Notes under the pieces: model-generated
The model's input: only the letters and a program-made list of their open reading frames with translations
Database searches by the model: none
What the model was told of the DNA's origin: nothing
Position numbers and translations under genes: made by a program
Part shown: in pieces, positions 26,561 to 35,843 of the stretch
Numbering within the stretch: position 1 is the first letter of the stretch
Layout: every line of letters starts with the position of its first letter
Assembly: GCF_028829235.1 (NCBI RefSeq)
Contig: NZ_JAIWJY010000011.1
Location: forward strand, 85,588 to 149,587
Direction: 5' to 3'
Origin: Tenacibaculum larymnensis
GTDB lineage: Bacteria; Bacteroidota; Bacteroidia; Flavobacteriales; Flavobacteriaceae
DNA: 64,000 bases

Positions 26561-26776
26561 GTAAACATCACTCAACTAACCTTTTACTTTCTTTACAACA
26601 CATACTCCTACTCTACGCTACTTATGTAGCTATGGCTATGCAGATAGTGTATTAACTTATCTCTCTTGGAAAATCAGCATAAGAAAGTTTTGTTTTCTTA
26701 TTACCATTTCTTGATATTTGTTTAGTATTGCTGCAAATTAGTATCTTTATATCAAATCAAATTTCGAACCTAAGCA

Positions 26777-27340
26777 TTGGAAATAAATCAAGAAAAAGTA
26801 CTTCATCACATTCAACAAGCAAAAAAAGGAAATCAGATATCTTTTAATTATTTATTAGATACTTTTTGGGGAACTGTATACGCTTTTCAACTAAAAAAAA
26901 CTAAGAATGATAACGATGCTGAAGATATTACCATTCAAACTTTTTCTAAAGCTTTTGATAGAATAGATACTTTTGATGAAAGTTACCAATTTAAAACTTG
27001 GTTGATTACAATTTCTAAAAATGTATATATTGACTCTCTTCGAAAGAAAAAGTCTAGTATATACACTCAAACAACAGAAGAACAAGAAAAAGAAGTTTAT
27101 GCTGTTGTTGATGATGCCCCTTCTCCTGAAGACAAAATTATTACTGAACAAAATTTAGCAAAGCTTCTAAAAGACATTAAAAAGCTAAAACCAAAGTATC
27201 AAGAAGTTATTAATCTTCGATATTTTCAAGAGTTGAGTTATAAGGAAATTTCTGAGCAAATAGGAGAACCTATGAACAATGTTAAGGTAAAGTTATTACG
27301 TGCAAAAAAATTATTAGCTGAAATAATAAAGAAATCATAA
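26777..27340 (+). CDS. ECF-type RNA polymerase sigma factor
   Basis: A 187-residue sigma factor starting with TTG. Region 2 (~22-85: NYLLDTFWGTVYAFQLKKTKNDNDAEDITIQTFSKAF, FKTWLITISKNVYID) and region 4 (~125-185: LRYFQELSYKEISEQIGEPMNNVKVKLLRAKKLL) are both clear. Unlike the sigma gene at 15524 there is no anti-sigma gene beside it; the next gene is a transporter 106 bases on. A weak -7-like TATCTTTA lies about 30 bases upstream. Regulon unknown. Confidence 0.92.
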   Translation: MEINQEKVLHHIQQAKKGNQISFNYLLDTFWGTVYAFQLKKTKNDNDAEDITIQTFSKAFDRIDTFDESYQFKTWLITISKNVYIDSLRKKKSSIYTQTTEEQEKEVYAVVDDAPSPEDKIITEQNLAKLLKDIKKLKPKYQEVINLRYFQELSYKEISEQIGEPMNNVKVKLLRAKKLLAEIIKKS

Positions 27341-27446
27341 ATTGCAAAACCTTTAAAATTCAGGTTTTTATGATTTTTAAATTATTTACTAACAGCTTCG
27401 AAGAACCTAAGCAGGTTTTATAGCAAACTAAACTCCTATCCCCTCA

Positions 27447-28667
27447 ATGAAAAAATCTCTTTTAAACTTATTGGGTCCTGGAATATTATTTGCTGGAGCT
27501 GCTATAGGTGTTTCTCATTTAGTACAATCTACCAGAGCTGGTGCCGATTTTGGTTTTGGTTTACTTTGGGCACTTCTTCTAGTACATATTATTAAGTATC
27601 CTTTTTTTCAATTTGGTCCTCGATATGCTACAGCAACCGGTGAAACACTGTTAGACGGCTATAAAAAACTAGGTAAAGGAGTCTTAGTAAGTTATTTTAT
27701 CTTAAACCTTGCTACCATGTTTACCATTCAAGCAGCAGTTACCATTGTTACAGCTAGTTTAGCTTCTAACCTTTTTGGTATTTCTCTTGATTTAGTTACA
27801 TGGTCAGTATTAATTATGCTCGTTAGCATTGTTTTTTTGGGTATTGGTAAGTACAAGTTTTTAGATAACTTAATGAAGTATATTATTGCTATTTTAACCA
27901 TTAGCACCATAGTAGCTGTAAACATTGCTTTATTTAAAACTGATAAAGGTTTTAGTTTTCAACAAATAGTACCAAGCGGAACTGCCCAAGTTACTTTTTT
28001 AATTGCCTTTTTAGGATGGATGCCAGCTCCGTTAGATATTTCTATTTGGCACTCATTATGGTCGGTAGAAAAAGATAAAACTACTTTTGTAAAAATTAAA
28101 CCCAAGCAAGCTATTTTTGATTTTAATATTGGATATATTGGAGCTTTATTTTTAGGGGTTTGTTTCGTTATGCTAGGAGCATTGGTAATGTATCAATCTG
28201 GGGAATCATTCTCTAGTAAAGGAACTGTTTTTGCTTCTCAATTAATTAATTTATACACTAAAAACTTAGGAGAGTTTTCTTCTGTGTTTATTGGAGTAGC
28301 AGCTTTTACTACTATGTTTAGCACTACCATTACAACGTTAGATGCTTCACCTAGAGCCATGGAAAAATCTTCTTTTTTACTTTTTTCAAAAAAAATAAAA
28401 CTAGGGTATTGGTTTTGGTTGATATTGTTAACACTTGGAACTTCTGTTATTCTATATTACTTTTTAAGTGATATGGTTTTTCTTGTAAGAATAGCTACAG
28501 TTTTATCTTTTTTAACAGCTCCTTTTTATGCTATTCTCAACTATATATTAATTACTGGTAAACACACTCCTAAAAAATACAGACCAAGTATAGGGTTACG
28601 TATTTTGAGTCTTATAGGTATTGTTTTTTTGTTCGGATTTAGTATTTGGTTTTTACTTAGTTTATAA
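27447..28667 (+). CDS. Nramp-family-like transporter with altered metal motif
   Basis: A 406-residue protein with about eleven membrane helices and the Nramp opening [14 protein letters not shown]. Where canonical Nramps have DPGN in helix 1 this protein has GVSH, and the helix 6 region reads [16 protein letters not shown] instead of MPHN. The Asp and Asn ligands of Mn/Fe transport in helix 1 are therefore missing. It belongs to a divergent Nramp branch, so its substrate could be Mg or something else. It lies between an ECF sigma gene and lipA with no shared overlap. Confidence 0.85.
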   Translation: MKKSLLNLLGPGILFAGAAIGVSHLVQSTRAGADFGFGLLWALLLVHIIKYPFFQFGPRYATATGETLLDGYKKLGKGVLVSYFILNLATMFTIQAAVTIVTASLASNLFGISLDLVTWSVLIMLVSIVFLGIGKYKFLDNLMKYIIAILTISTIVAVNIALFKTDKGFSFQQIVPSGTAQVTFLIAFLGWMPAPLDISIWHSLWSVEKDKTTFVKIKPKQAIFDFNIGYIGALFLGVCFVMLGALVMYQSGESFSSKGTVFASQLINLYTKNLGEFSSVFIGVAAFTTMFSTTITTLDASPRAMEKSSFLLFSKKIKLGYWFWLILLTLGTSVILYYFLSDMVFLVRIATVLSFLTAPFYAILNYILITGKHTPKKYRPSIGLRILSLIGIVFLFGFSIWFLLSL

Positions 28668-28679
28668 ATCTTTTCTTCG

Positions 28680-28687
28680 TAAATTTG
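28680..28687 (+). promoter_or_regulatory. -7 box of lipA
   Basis: TAAATTTG 18 bases before the ATG at 28706. It decides the lipA start: the upstream in-frame TTG at 28685 lies inside the box. Confidence 0.6.
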
Positions 28688-28705
28688 CAGTTCAATTTTT
28701 ATGGA

Positions 28706-29575
28706 ATGGCAAACGAAACTTTAGCAACACCAGAAAGAACGAAAAAACCAAAATGGTTACGTGTAAAATTACCTGTAGGAAAAAAATACACGGAACTAAG
28801 AGGACTAGTTGATAAATATAAACTGAACACCATTTGTACTAGCGGAAGTTGTCCTAATATGGGAGAATGCTGGGGAGAAGGTACTGCTACCTTTATGATT
28901 TTAGGTAACACCTGTACACGCTCTTGTGGATTTTGTGGTGTTAAAACAGGACGTCCAGATACTGTTGAATGGGATGAACCTGAAAAAGTAGCTCGTTCTA
29001 TTAAATTAATGAATATTAAGCATGCTGTAATCACTTCGGTTGACCGTGATGACTTGAAAGATGGAGGTTCTATTATTTGGTCTGAAACAGTACAAGCTAT
29101 TCGTAGAGCAAATCCTAATACCACTTTAGAAACTCTAATCCCTGACTTTCAAGGAAACGAAAAATTAATAGATCGAATCATTGAAGTAGCACCTGAAGTA
29201 GTTTCTCATAATATGGAAACAGTACGCCGTTTAACTCGTGAAGTTCGTATTCAAGCAAAATATGATCGTAGTTTAGGTGTTTTAAAATACCTAAAAGAAA
29301 ACGGAATGCGTACTAAATCTGGAATTATGCTTGGTTTAGGAGAAACAGAAGATGAAGTAATACAAACTATGAAAGATTTACGTGGTGTTGGATTAGATGT
29401 TATTACTATCGGACAATATTTACAACCTAGTAAAAAACACTTACCTGTTAAGGAATTCATAACTCCTGAACAGTTCAAAAAATACGAAACATTAGGATTA
29501 GAAATGGGCTTTATGTATGTAGAAAGCGGTGCTTTAGTACGTTCTTCATATAAAGCACATAAACACGCTAGCTAA
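28706..29575 (+). CDS. lipA: Lipoyl synthase
   Basis: A 289-residue radical-SAM enzyme that inserts sulfur at C6 and C8 of protein-bound octanoate. The auxiliary cluster motif [12 protein letters not shown] and the radical-SAM cluster CTRSCGFC are both intact, as is the C-terminal [13 protein letters not shown] with the auxiliary-cluster Ser. Start chosen at 28706 ([15 protein letters not shown]) because of the promoter position and because it matches the usual family length. The weak inverted repeat TTTTTAAC/GTTAAAAA about 25-50 bases after the stop may help terminate transcription. Confidence 0.96.
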   Translation: MANETLATPERTKKPKWLRVKLPVGKKYTELRGLVDKYKLNTICTSGSCPNMGECWGEGTATFMILGNTCTRSCGFCGVKTGRPDTVEWDEPEKVARSIKLMNIKHAVITSVDRDDLKDGGSIIWSETVQAIRRANPNTTLETLIPDFQGNEKLIDRIIEVAPEVVSHNMETVRRLTREVRIQAKYDRSLGVLKYLKENGMRTKSGIMLGLGETEDEVIQTMKDLRGVGLDVITIGQYLQPSKKHLPVKEFITPEQFKKYETLGLEMGFMYVESGALVRSSYKAHKHAS

Positions 29576-29667
29576 CCTTAAATTAAAATATCCTTAACTT
29601 TTTAACGGTTTAACGTTAAAAAAATGTCAAATAATTAAAAATTAAATAAAGTACGCCTTTTTATTTA

Positions 29668-29790
29668 TAATTTTGGCACAGATATTGGAAACAACAATAC
29701 CGTAAGCAAGTAACATTGTTTTCATTGTGTAAATTATTTGAATTAGTTGATTAACAAAGAAGCCCGCTCAATTGAGCGGGCTTCCTGTTT
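29668..29790 (+). ncRNA. Candidate small RNA upstream of a shared terminator
   Basis: A -7-type box TAATTTTG (29668-29675) lies in the lipA-CBS intergenic region with no open reading frame after it. About 85 bases on there is a strong terminator hairpin followed by a T run. The spacing would give an RNA of roughly 105 nt from ~29682. There is no homology evidence and the box lacks a -33 partner, so it may simply be the lipA 3' region. Confidence 0.25.
29759..29784. terminator. Perfect palindrome terminator between lipA and CBS genes
   Basis: GAAGCCCGCTCAA followed at once by its complement TTGAGCGGGCTTC, then CTGTTTTTA on the plus strand. It is the most GC-rich terminator stem in the window. 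It ends the convergent cystathionine beta-synthase gene and transcripts from the lipA side. Confidence 0.85.
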
Positions 29791-29811
29791 TTATATTTAT
29801 AATAAAGCTAC

Positions 29812-31170
29812 TTAAATAGCTCTAATAATATCATATTTAGTAATGATATGATGTTTACCGTTTTCTAAATCAACTAATACAGCTTGGTTCTCTTTATTAA
29901 TTAACTTTGAAACCTCATCAATAGAAGCTGATTTTTTAACTGTAGGGTATGCTTTACCCATTACATCTTTAATAGGCTTTTCTGCTATGTTTTTATCTTC
30001 TAAATAACTATGTAACAATGCTGATTCGTCTACAGAACCTACAAATCCATTTGCATCTCTTACAGGAATTTGTGATATTTTAAATGCACGCATTCTTTCA
30101 ATAGCATGAGATACTAATTCTTCTGTTTGAACAGTTACTAGTGGTTTATCTATATGATCTTTAATTAAATCTTCCGCAGTAGTAATTTCTTCTTCTAAAA
30201 AGCCTCTATCACGCATCCAATCGTCATTAAACATTTTTCCTACATAACGACTTCCATGATCGTGGAATAACACTACTACTACATCATCTGGTTTAAACTC
30301 ATCTTTTAATTGTAACAATCCTTTAATTGCTGATCCAGCAGAATTACCTACAAAAATACCTTCTTCCTTAGCTATTCTACGGGTGTAAATAGCAGCATCT
30401 TTATCGGTTACCTTTGTAAATCCATCAATTAAAGAAAAATCAACATTCTTAGGTAAAATATCTTCACCAATACCTTCAGTGATATATGGGTAGATTTCAT
30501 TCTCATCAAAAATACCTGTTTCGTGGTATTTTTTGAATACAGATCCGTACGTATCTACTCCCCAAATTTTAATATTCGGATTCTTTTCTTTTAAAAACTT
30601 AGCTGTACCTGAAACAGTTCCTCCTGTTCCTACTCCAACTACAAAATGTGTGATTTTACCATCTGTTTGTTCCCAAATTTCTGGTCCAGTTTGCTCGTAA
30701 TGTGCTTGTGCATTTGACGGATTGTCATATTGATTTACATACCAAGAGTTTGGTGTTTCTTCACCTAAACGTTTAGAAACAGAATAGTATGAACGAGGAT
30801 CATCTGGTTCTACATTCGTCGGACAAACAACTACCTCTGCCCCTACTGCACGTAGAATATCCATTTTCTCTTTAGATTGCTTATCTGAGATTACAAAAAT
30901 ACATTTGTACCCTTTTACAATAGCTGCTAATGCTAATCCCATCCCTGTATTTCCTGAAGTACCTTCAATAATGGTACCTCCTGGCTTTAAACGACCATCT
31001 GCTTCGGCATCTTCAATCATTTTAAGTGCCATACGGTCTTTTACAGAGTTTCCTGGATTAAACGTTTCTACCTTAGCTAATACTAAAGCATCTACTTCTT
31101 TTGTTACTGAGTTTAACTGAACTAAAGGTGTGTTACCAATAGTTTCTAATATATTTTTTGCGTACTTCAT
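29812..31170 (-). CDS. Cystathionine beta-synthase
   Basis: A 452-residue fold-type II PLP enzyme. The PLP lysine lies in PGNSVKDRMAL (~42), with EGTSGNTGMGL, GVGTGGTVSGTAKFL and NSAGSAIKG around the cofactor. Residues ~335-452 are a pair of CBS domains (LVTVQTEELVSHAIERM, IKDVMGKAYPTVKKSASIDEV). This architecture matches cystathionine beta-synthase, which joins serine and homocysteine, rather than plain cysteine synthase. The reading frame begins 22 bases after the ABC permease stop, so they may be co-transcribed. A paralogue without CBS domains lies at 37916. Confidence 0.9.
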   Translation of the reverse strand: MKYAKNILETIGNTPLVQLNSVTKEVDALVLAKVETFNPGNSVKDRMALKMIEDAEADGRLKPGGTIIEGTSGNTGMGLALAAIVKGYKCIFVISDKQSKEKMDILRAVGAEVVVCPTNVEPDDPRSYYSVSKRLGEETPNSWYVNQYDNPSNAQAHYEQTGPEIWEQTDGKITHFVVGVGTGGTVSGTAKFLKEKNPNIKIWGVDTYGSVFKKYHETGIFDENEIYPYITEGIGEDILPKNVDFSLIDGFTKVTDKDAAIYTRRIAKEEGIFVGNSAGSAIKGLLQLKDEFKPDDVVVVLFHDHGSRYVGKMFNDDWMRDRGFLEEEITTAEDLIKDHIDKPLVTVQTEELVSHAIERMRAFKISQIPVRDANGFVGSVDESALLHSYLEDKNIAEKPIKDVMGKAYPTVKKSASIDEVSKLINKENQAVLVDLENGKHHIITKYDIIRAI

Positions 31171-31192
31171 ATCTAATTAATGTTATGCAAAA

Positions 31193-32428
31193 CTAAGCAA
31201 ATCGAATGGATTTTGAAGGGCGGATTTTTGTGATGATGTATGAAGGAACAATTAGCATTAAAAAACACAATGCTAACGTACCTACATTCAACAATAAAAT
31301 TGCTAAGAAATTAATATCTACAGGCATTGTTGACACATAATAGGTTTCAGGATCTAGACTTATTAACTTCGTATATTTCTGAGTTAAGAGAATACTAAGC
31401 CCAATAAGATTTCCCCAGAACAACCCTTTTAAAATTAAGTAAGAAGCATTGTATAAAAATATTTTTCGAATACTCCAATTTACACTTCCTAATGCTTTTA
31501 AAATACCGACCATTTGTACACGCTCTAAAATAAGCACTAACAATGCTGTTACCATATTTATTCCTGCAACTAAGACCATGATTCCGATAATAAACCACAC
31601 GTTATTATCTAGTAGTTTTAGCCACTCAAAAATAGCAGGATAATTACTTACAATTGTAATACTATTTAAGGTTGCACCAATACTTGTATACACTTCATCT
31701 CCTTTTTCTTTAAGCTTATCATAATCATCAATCAATACTTCAAAACCTCCTATTTCATTATCTTTCCAACGATTAATTTTTTGTACTTCTCTTAAATCTC
31801 CCAACAACATAATCTTATCAAACTGTTCAAATCCTGTATTATATATTCCTACAATAATTGGCTTTCTAGACTTAAACTTCAAACTACTATTTTCAGCTCC
31901 AAACCAAGTTTGAATTGTATCATTTACTTTAAAATGTAATCGGTTTGCTATGGATTCTGAAATTAGAATTTCTCTATTTCTATCTTGCGAAAAATCTGGT
32001 AAACGACCTTCTACTAAACATTCGTTAAAAAAAGTAAAGTCATAATCAGCAGTAACACCTTTAAAAATAATTCCTTCAAAATCAGTTGGAGTTCTTATAA
32101 TTCCTCCTACATTGGCAAAAGGTTGTACTTTTTTTATGCCTTCAATATTTTTAAATTCTGGATAAAACTCTTGGTTAATATCAATAGGAACTGTGGAAAC
32201 ATCTGAATTATTATTATCATAATTTACAATTTGAATATGCCCTTTAAAACCCGTCATTTTATCACGTACTTTCTTCTGAAATCCTGAGGTAATTGATACC
32301 GCTATCAACATAATAGCTACCCCAAGAGCAATGGCAATGGTAGCAATGGTTATGATAGGTGATGAAATACTGCTTTTATACTGTTTTCCAGCAATGATTC
32401 GTTTTGCTATGAATAGTTCGAAGTTCAA
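31193..32428 (-). CDS. LolC/LolE-type ABC transporter permease (FtsX fold)
   Basis: A 411-residue inner-membrane protein with one N-terminal helix (~22-46), a large periplasmic MacB-like domain (~50-260) and three C-terminal FtsX helices (~280-400). The opening LFIAKRIIAGKQYKSSISSPIITIATIAIALGVAIMLIAVSIT is typical of LolE-type proteins in Bacteroidota, which help release lipoproteins toward the outer membrane. The ATPase gene is not beside it. A -7 box (TACTTTTG) lies upstream. Confidence 0.87.
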   Translation of the reverse strand: MNFELFIAKRIIAGKQYKSSISSPIITIATIAIALGVAIMLIAVSITSGFQKKVRDKMTGFKGHIQIVNYDNNNSDVSTVPIDINQEFYPEFKNIEGIKKVQPFANVGGIIRTPTDFEGIIFKGVTADYDFTFFNECLVEGRLPDFSQDRNREILISESIANRLHFKVNDTIQTWFGAENSSLKFKSRKPIIVGIYNTGFEQFDKIMLLGDLREVQKINRWKDNEIGGFEVLIDDYDKLKEKGDEVYTSIGATLNSITIVSNYPAIFEWLKLLDNNVWFIIGIMVLVAGINMVTALLVLILERVQMVGILKALGSVNWSIRKIFLYNASYLILKGLFWGNLIGLSILLTQKYTKLISLDPETYYVSTMPVDINFLAILLLNVGTLALCFLMLIVPSYIITKIRPSKSIRFA

Positions 32429-32449
32429 ATGTTTTCTTTTTTACAAAAC

Positions 32450-32457
32450 CAAAAGTA
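32450..32457 (-). promoter_or_regulatory. -7 box of the LolC/E-type gene
   Basis: TACTTTTG on the minus strand, 22 bases before the ATG at 32428. No -33 TTG at standard spacing. Confidence 0.45.
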
Positions 32458-32564
32458 ACTAATTCTTATCTAAAGAAAGAGAAGAATACCTAGGTTTTAA
32501 TTCTTTAACTTTTATTATTCTTAAAAAATAGAAATCTGTACCTTTATGTTTTAATTTTTTATAG

Positions 32565-33821
32565 ATGAAGCTTTCTTTTAATTACGTTTTTTTACTTTTT
32601 TTAGTATTCAGTTTTCAATTTTCTTCTTGTGCACAACAGCAAAAAAAATCTACTGCTAAAGAAGCTATAAAACAAGAAGAACCAAAAACAATAAAAACGG
32701 GTGCTGATAGAACAGACCAATACCTTCCTCTTTTAAAAAATAAAAATATAGCCATTGTTGCAAATCAAACTTCGGTTTTACAAGTATTACAACGAGCTGA
32801 AGTTTCACCCAATATTATGGGATCTAAACAAGTAACACATCATTTGGTAGATTACCTCCATAACTACGAAGAGATTAACGTACAAAAAGTTTTTGCTCCT
32901 GAACATGGCTTTAGAGGAAAAGCGGATGCTGGTGAAGCGATTGCTGATGGAAAGGATATAAAAACGGGGATTCCAATTATTTCTTTATACGGAAAAAATA
33001 AAAAACCTTCTCCTGAGCAACTCAAAGGAATTGATGTTGTAGTTTTTGATATTCAAGATGTGGGCGCGCGTTTTTACACCTATATTTCTACGTTACATTA
33101 TGTGATGGAAGCTTGTGCTGAGGCAAATATTCCTGTGATTTTATTAGATAGACCTAATCCTAACGGACATTATATTGACGGACCTGTTTTAGAACCTGAA
33201 CACAAAAGTTTTGTAGGTATGCATCCTGTTCCTATTGTATATGGAATGACGATTGGGGAATACGGACAAATGATTAACAGTGAACAATGGTTAGCTAACG
33301 ACTTAAAATGTAATTTAACTGTTATTCCGTTAGAAAATTACACACATCAATCAACATATAGCTTACCTGTAAAACCATCTCCTAACTTACCAAACGATGT
33401 TTCGATAAACTTATACCCTAGTTTGTGTTTTTTTGAAGGAACTATCGTATCTGCTGGAAGAGGAACCGACAAACAGTTTCAAGTGTATGGTTCACCTTTT
33501 TTAGAAAAATCTGACTTTAGCTTTACACCACAGTCCAACGAAGGAGCAAAACATCCAAAACATAAAGAAAAGATGTGTTTTGGAGAAGATTTAAGCGCTT
33601 CAGAACGTTTAGCTAACTTAAACCTTAGCTGGTTATTAAAAGCTTATCAACAATCTCCTAAAAAAGATTTTTTCAATTCTTTTTTCATCAAATTAGCAGG
33701 TACTAAAAAGCTACAACAACAAATTGAACAAGGGCTTTCAGAAAAAGAAATTAAAGCAAGCTGGCAACAAGGTTTAAATGATTTTAAAAAAATACGTGAG
33801 CAGTATTTAATTTATGAATAA
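32565..33821 (+). CDS. DUF1343 / NamZ-type exo-beta-N-acetylmuramidase lipoprotein
   Basis: A 418-residue lipoprotein (signal FLLFLVFSFQFSSC, Cys22). The DUF1343 domain spans ~45-415: KNIAIVANQTSVL, APEHGFRGKADAGE, VVFDIQDVGARFYTYISTLHYVM, LLDRPNPNGHYIDGP, SAGRGTDKQFQVYG. Characterised members (NamZ) remove terminal MurNAc from peptidoglycan fragments. Length and motifs are complete. It stands alone between divergent and same-strand genes. Confidence 0.9.
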   Translation: MKLSFNYVFLLFLVFSFQFSSCAQQQKKSTAKEAIKQEEPKTIKTGADRTDQYLPLLKNKNIAIVANQTSVLQVLQRAEVSPNIMGSKQVTHHLVDYLHNYEEINVQKVFAPEHGFRGKADAGEAIADGKDIKTGIPIISLYGKNKKPSPEQLKGIDVVVFDIQDVGARFYTYISTLHYVMEACAEANIPVILLDRPNPNGHYIDGPVLEPEHKSFVGMHPVPIVYGMTIGEYGQMINSEQWLANDLKCNLTVIPLENYTHQSTYSLPVKPSPNLPNDVSINLYPSLCFFEGTIVSAGRGTDKQFQVYGSPFLEKSDFSFTPQSNEGAKHPKHKEKMCFGEDLSASERLANLNLSWLLKAYQQSPKKDFFNSFFIKLAGTKKLQQQIEQGLSEKEIKASWQQGLNDFKKIREQYLIYE

Positions 33822-33881
33822 CACTAATTTAATACTCCTTTCAGTATTATTGGCACATAGATAGTAATTCTAAAAACAAAG

Positions 33882-34205
33882 ATGGGAACATATACTCGAA
33901 AAACTCCATTAAAGGAAGATTGCCCTATGGAAAAGACTCTTAACATTATCTCTGGAAAATGGAAAATTGCAGTTCTTTGTGAACTTAATAGAGGTGATTG
34001 TAGATTAACAGATTTAGAAAAGTATAACCCTGAAGCTTCAAAAAGAAGTTTAACAAAAATACTAAAAGAGTTGGTTGATGATGGAATTATTAAAAAGACA
34101 GACTTTAATGTTTACCCTAAAAAAGTTGTTTACTCTTTAACTTCTAGAGGAATAGATTTAATCTCTGTATTAAAAAGTTTAGACGAATTCGGAAAAAAAA
34201 TATAA
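33882..34205 (+). CDS. HxlR-family transcriptional regulator
   Basis: A 107-residue winged-helix regulator with the HxlR hallmarks: N-terminal Cys (EDCPMEKTLNIISGKWKIAVLCEL), RLTDLEKYNPEASKRSLTKILKELVDDGII and VVYSLTSRGIDLISVL. The conserved Cys14 is often the redox or electrophile sensor in this family. A terminator follows its stop, and the next gene, a membrane protein, lies 88 bases on. Targets are unknown. Confidence 0.92.
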   Translation: MGTYTRKTPLKEDCPMEKTLNIISGKWKIAVLCELNRGDCRLTDLEKYNPEASKRSLTKILKELVDDGIIKKTDFNVYPKKVVYSLTSRGIDLISVLKSLDEFGKKI

Positions 34206-34219
34206 ATTTTTCTAAAAAA

Positions 34220-34243
34220 ATAAGGGGCAAATTTGCCCCTTAT
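34220..34243 (+). terminator. Terminator after the first HxlR gene
   Basis: A perfect palindrome ATAAGGGGCAAA / TTTGCCCCTTAT, 14 bases after the stop, with flanking A and T. It separates the regulator from the membrane-protein gene. Confidence 0.8.
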
Positions 34244-34293
34244 TGTCCTCATACTACCTAACTAATACTTTTGTCGTCAAACTTATTTTTATT

Positions 34294-35310
34294 ATGGACA
34301 GAAGAACCTTAGGTAACATACTTATCATCACACTTATTATCCTTTTAGGAACAGGATTACTACTATATTTCACTCCTTTTGAAAAGAGGGTTGCATCTCT
34401 ACATACTTTCTTTGCTTTGCTATTTATTTTAGCAATGGTGCTTCATATAGTTAACAATAAATTACCCTTAAAAAACTATATAATTGGAAAGAGAGTTTCT
34501 AACCTGAAAAAACTACAAGCTCCATTTATACTCATATTTTTCACTCTTATTTGCTCTTTAATTTATTTTGAAAACCCTTTGTTTAATACCGTATATAACT
34601 GGGGAAATCAACTCAGAAATGAGCAACTTGGAAAAACAGAAGAGACTTTTGATTATCAAATTATAGAGTTGAATAAAACCATAGGAAATCACAAAATAAG
34701 TATCGAACTAAAAAAAGGGAACGCTTTTCAATATCCTTTATTTGCAGTTTGGGTCGAAGATTCTATAGGAAACTATATTGAAACCCTTTACATATCTAGG
34801 GTAATCTCATCAAGCACTTTTGATTATGGGAAAAAAGTTAATGACACTTGGCAACCAGCAAAAATCAGACGCCCCGAAGCTTTACCTTATTGGTCTCATA
34901 AAAGAGGGGTCATAGAATCTGATGGCCTTTTTATTCCTTTAAATGGTTCTCCTGATTTAGATGCGGTTTCTGGAGCTACTCCAACAGGAAATTTTATCAT
35001 CAAATCTAAAAGTGATTTAAATCGTCTTTCAAATTACAAAGTTTTAATAGAGATTAATCAATCTTATGATTGGAACGAATATTATACTAAAAACAAATTT
35101 CCTGACGATAAAATATATTCTGGATCTGGGCAAGTAGGGCAACCGTCTTTAATTTATGCTACTGAAATTACCGAAAAAACAACTCATCAAATAATGAATT
35201 TAATTGGTCACGGACATCATTCAGGAAAAGATGGAAAGCTTTATACAGATGTATCAAATATAACCACTGCTAAAAACATTGCTGAAAGAATTATCTTGAC
35301 ATTAGAATAA
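34294..35310 (+). CDS. Hypothetical membrane protein with cytochrome-b-like His pair
   Basis: A 338-residue protein. A TTG start at 34243 lies within the terminator, so the ATG at 34294 is chosen (MDRRTLGNILIITLIILLG). Three membrane helices lie at ~8-26, ~34-52 and ~76-93, followed by a periplasmic domain. His37 and His51 in the second helix are 14 residues apart, the spacing of heme-ligating pairs in b-type cytochromes and DUF4405 proteins. The periplasmic part contains YGKKVNDTWQPAKIRRPEALPYWSHKRG, resembling DUF2271-like thiamine/FMN-linked proteins, and ends near GHGHHSG. Redox membrane function is an inference. Confidence 0.65.
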   Translation: MDRRTLGNILIITLIILLGTGLLLYFTPFEKRVASLHTFFALLFILAMVLHIVNNKLPLKNYIIGKRVSNLKKLQAPFILIFFTLICSLIYFENPLFNTVYNWGNQLRNEQLGKTEETFDYQIIELNKTIGNHKISIELKKGNAFQYPLFAVWVEDSIGNYIETLYISRVISSSTFDYGKKVNDTWQPAKIRRPEALPYWSHKRGVIESDGLFIPLNGSPDLDAVSGATPTGNFIIKSKSDLNRLSNYKVLIEINQSYDWNEYYTKNKFPDDKIYSGSGQVGQPSLIYATEITEKTTHQIMNLIGHGHHSGKDGKLYTDVSNITTAKNIAERIILTLE

Positions 35311-35390
35311 TCAGCAAAGTTTAAGACCACATAATACAAAGGTTTAAAAAGTTACCAAAAGAGCATAAACATAACACCAGCTAAAATCAG

Positions 35391-35444
35391 TCACCAATAA
35401 ACTACCCCTTTCTCTTTCATCCAATTATTTAAATAAACTTTACA
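35391..35444 (-). pseudogene. Remnant of the C-terminus of a cysteine-synthase-like gene
   Basis: Immediately after the stop of the HxlR gene at 35445, in the same frame, lies CKVYLNNWMKEKGVVYW and a stop. It aligns with the end of the intact cysteine-synthase-like protein at 37916 ([15 protein letters not shown]): K-[IV]-Y-x-N-x-W-M-K-E-x-G is shared, and the DNA is also clearly similar (CTCTTTCATCCA and the following ~20 bases). No start or upstream body remains. It is best read as a relic left by duplication or replacement of a cysK-type gene. Confidence 0.5.
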
Positions 35445-35804
35445 TCACTTATCCTTACACACCGATTGTCGGTATTCAATTCCCCAATTTGCCAATGTAT
35501 CAATTAAAGGAGCTAGTGTTTTGCCATGTTCGGTAATAGTATATTCAACAGTGATGGGTTTGGTATTTTTAACCGTTCTGTTAACCAAGCGATTCATTTC
35601 TAAATCTTGCAATTCTATCGATAGCATTTTCGATCCAATTCCATCTATTTCTCTCAACAAGTCCATAAACCCTAGTTTATTGCCTTCTATCAGCGTTCCT
35701 AAAATATGGAACTTCCATTTTCCAGATAATACACTCATTGCATCACTTATTGCTTGCATTCTAACCTGACAAATAGGTGTGTTGTTAATTACTGATTTTT
35801 TCAC
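35445..35804 (-). CDS. HxlR-family transcriptional regulator
   Basis: A 119-residue winged-helix regulator starting with GTG. Conserved Cys12 (TPICQVRMQAISDAMSVLSGKWKFHILGTL) precedes the recognition region GFMDLLREIDGIGSKMLSIELQDLEMNRLV. The wing ends in VEYTITEHGKTLAPLIDTLANWG. It is divergent from a DsbA-like lipoprotein gene, and two palindromes lie between them. HxlR proteins often sense thiol stress and control the divergent gene; that would fit here. Confidence 0.92.
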   Translation of the reverse strand: MKKSVINNTPICQVRMQAISDAMSVLSGKWKFHILGTLIEGNKLGFMDLLREIDGIGSKMLSIELQDLEMNRLVNRTVKNTKPITVEYTITEHGKTLAPLIDTLANWGIEYRQSVCKDK

Positions 35805-35843
35805 TGATGTAAACTCTATAATTTATTGTTTAAACACTAAGGT

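Noticed and set aside
29674..29692. Sigma-54-like TTGGCAC-N5-TTGG
   Set aside because: The -12 GC is GG here, and similar TTGGCA strings near 21190 and 33850 also fail at the -12 part. In each case the TTTG or TTG belongs equally well to a TAnnTTTG-like box. No RpoN activator or site pair supports it.
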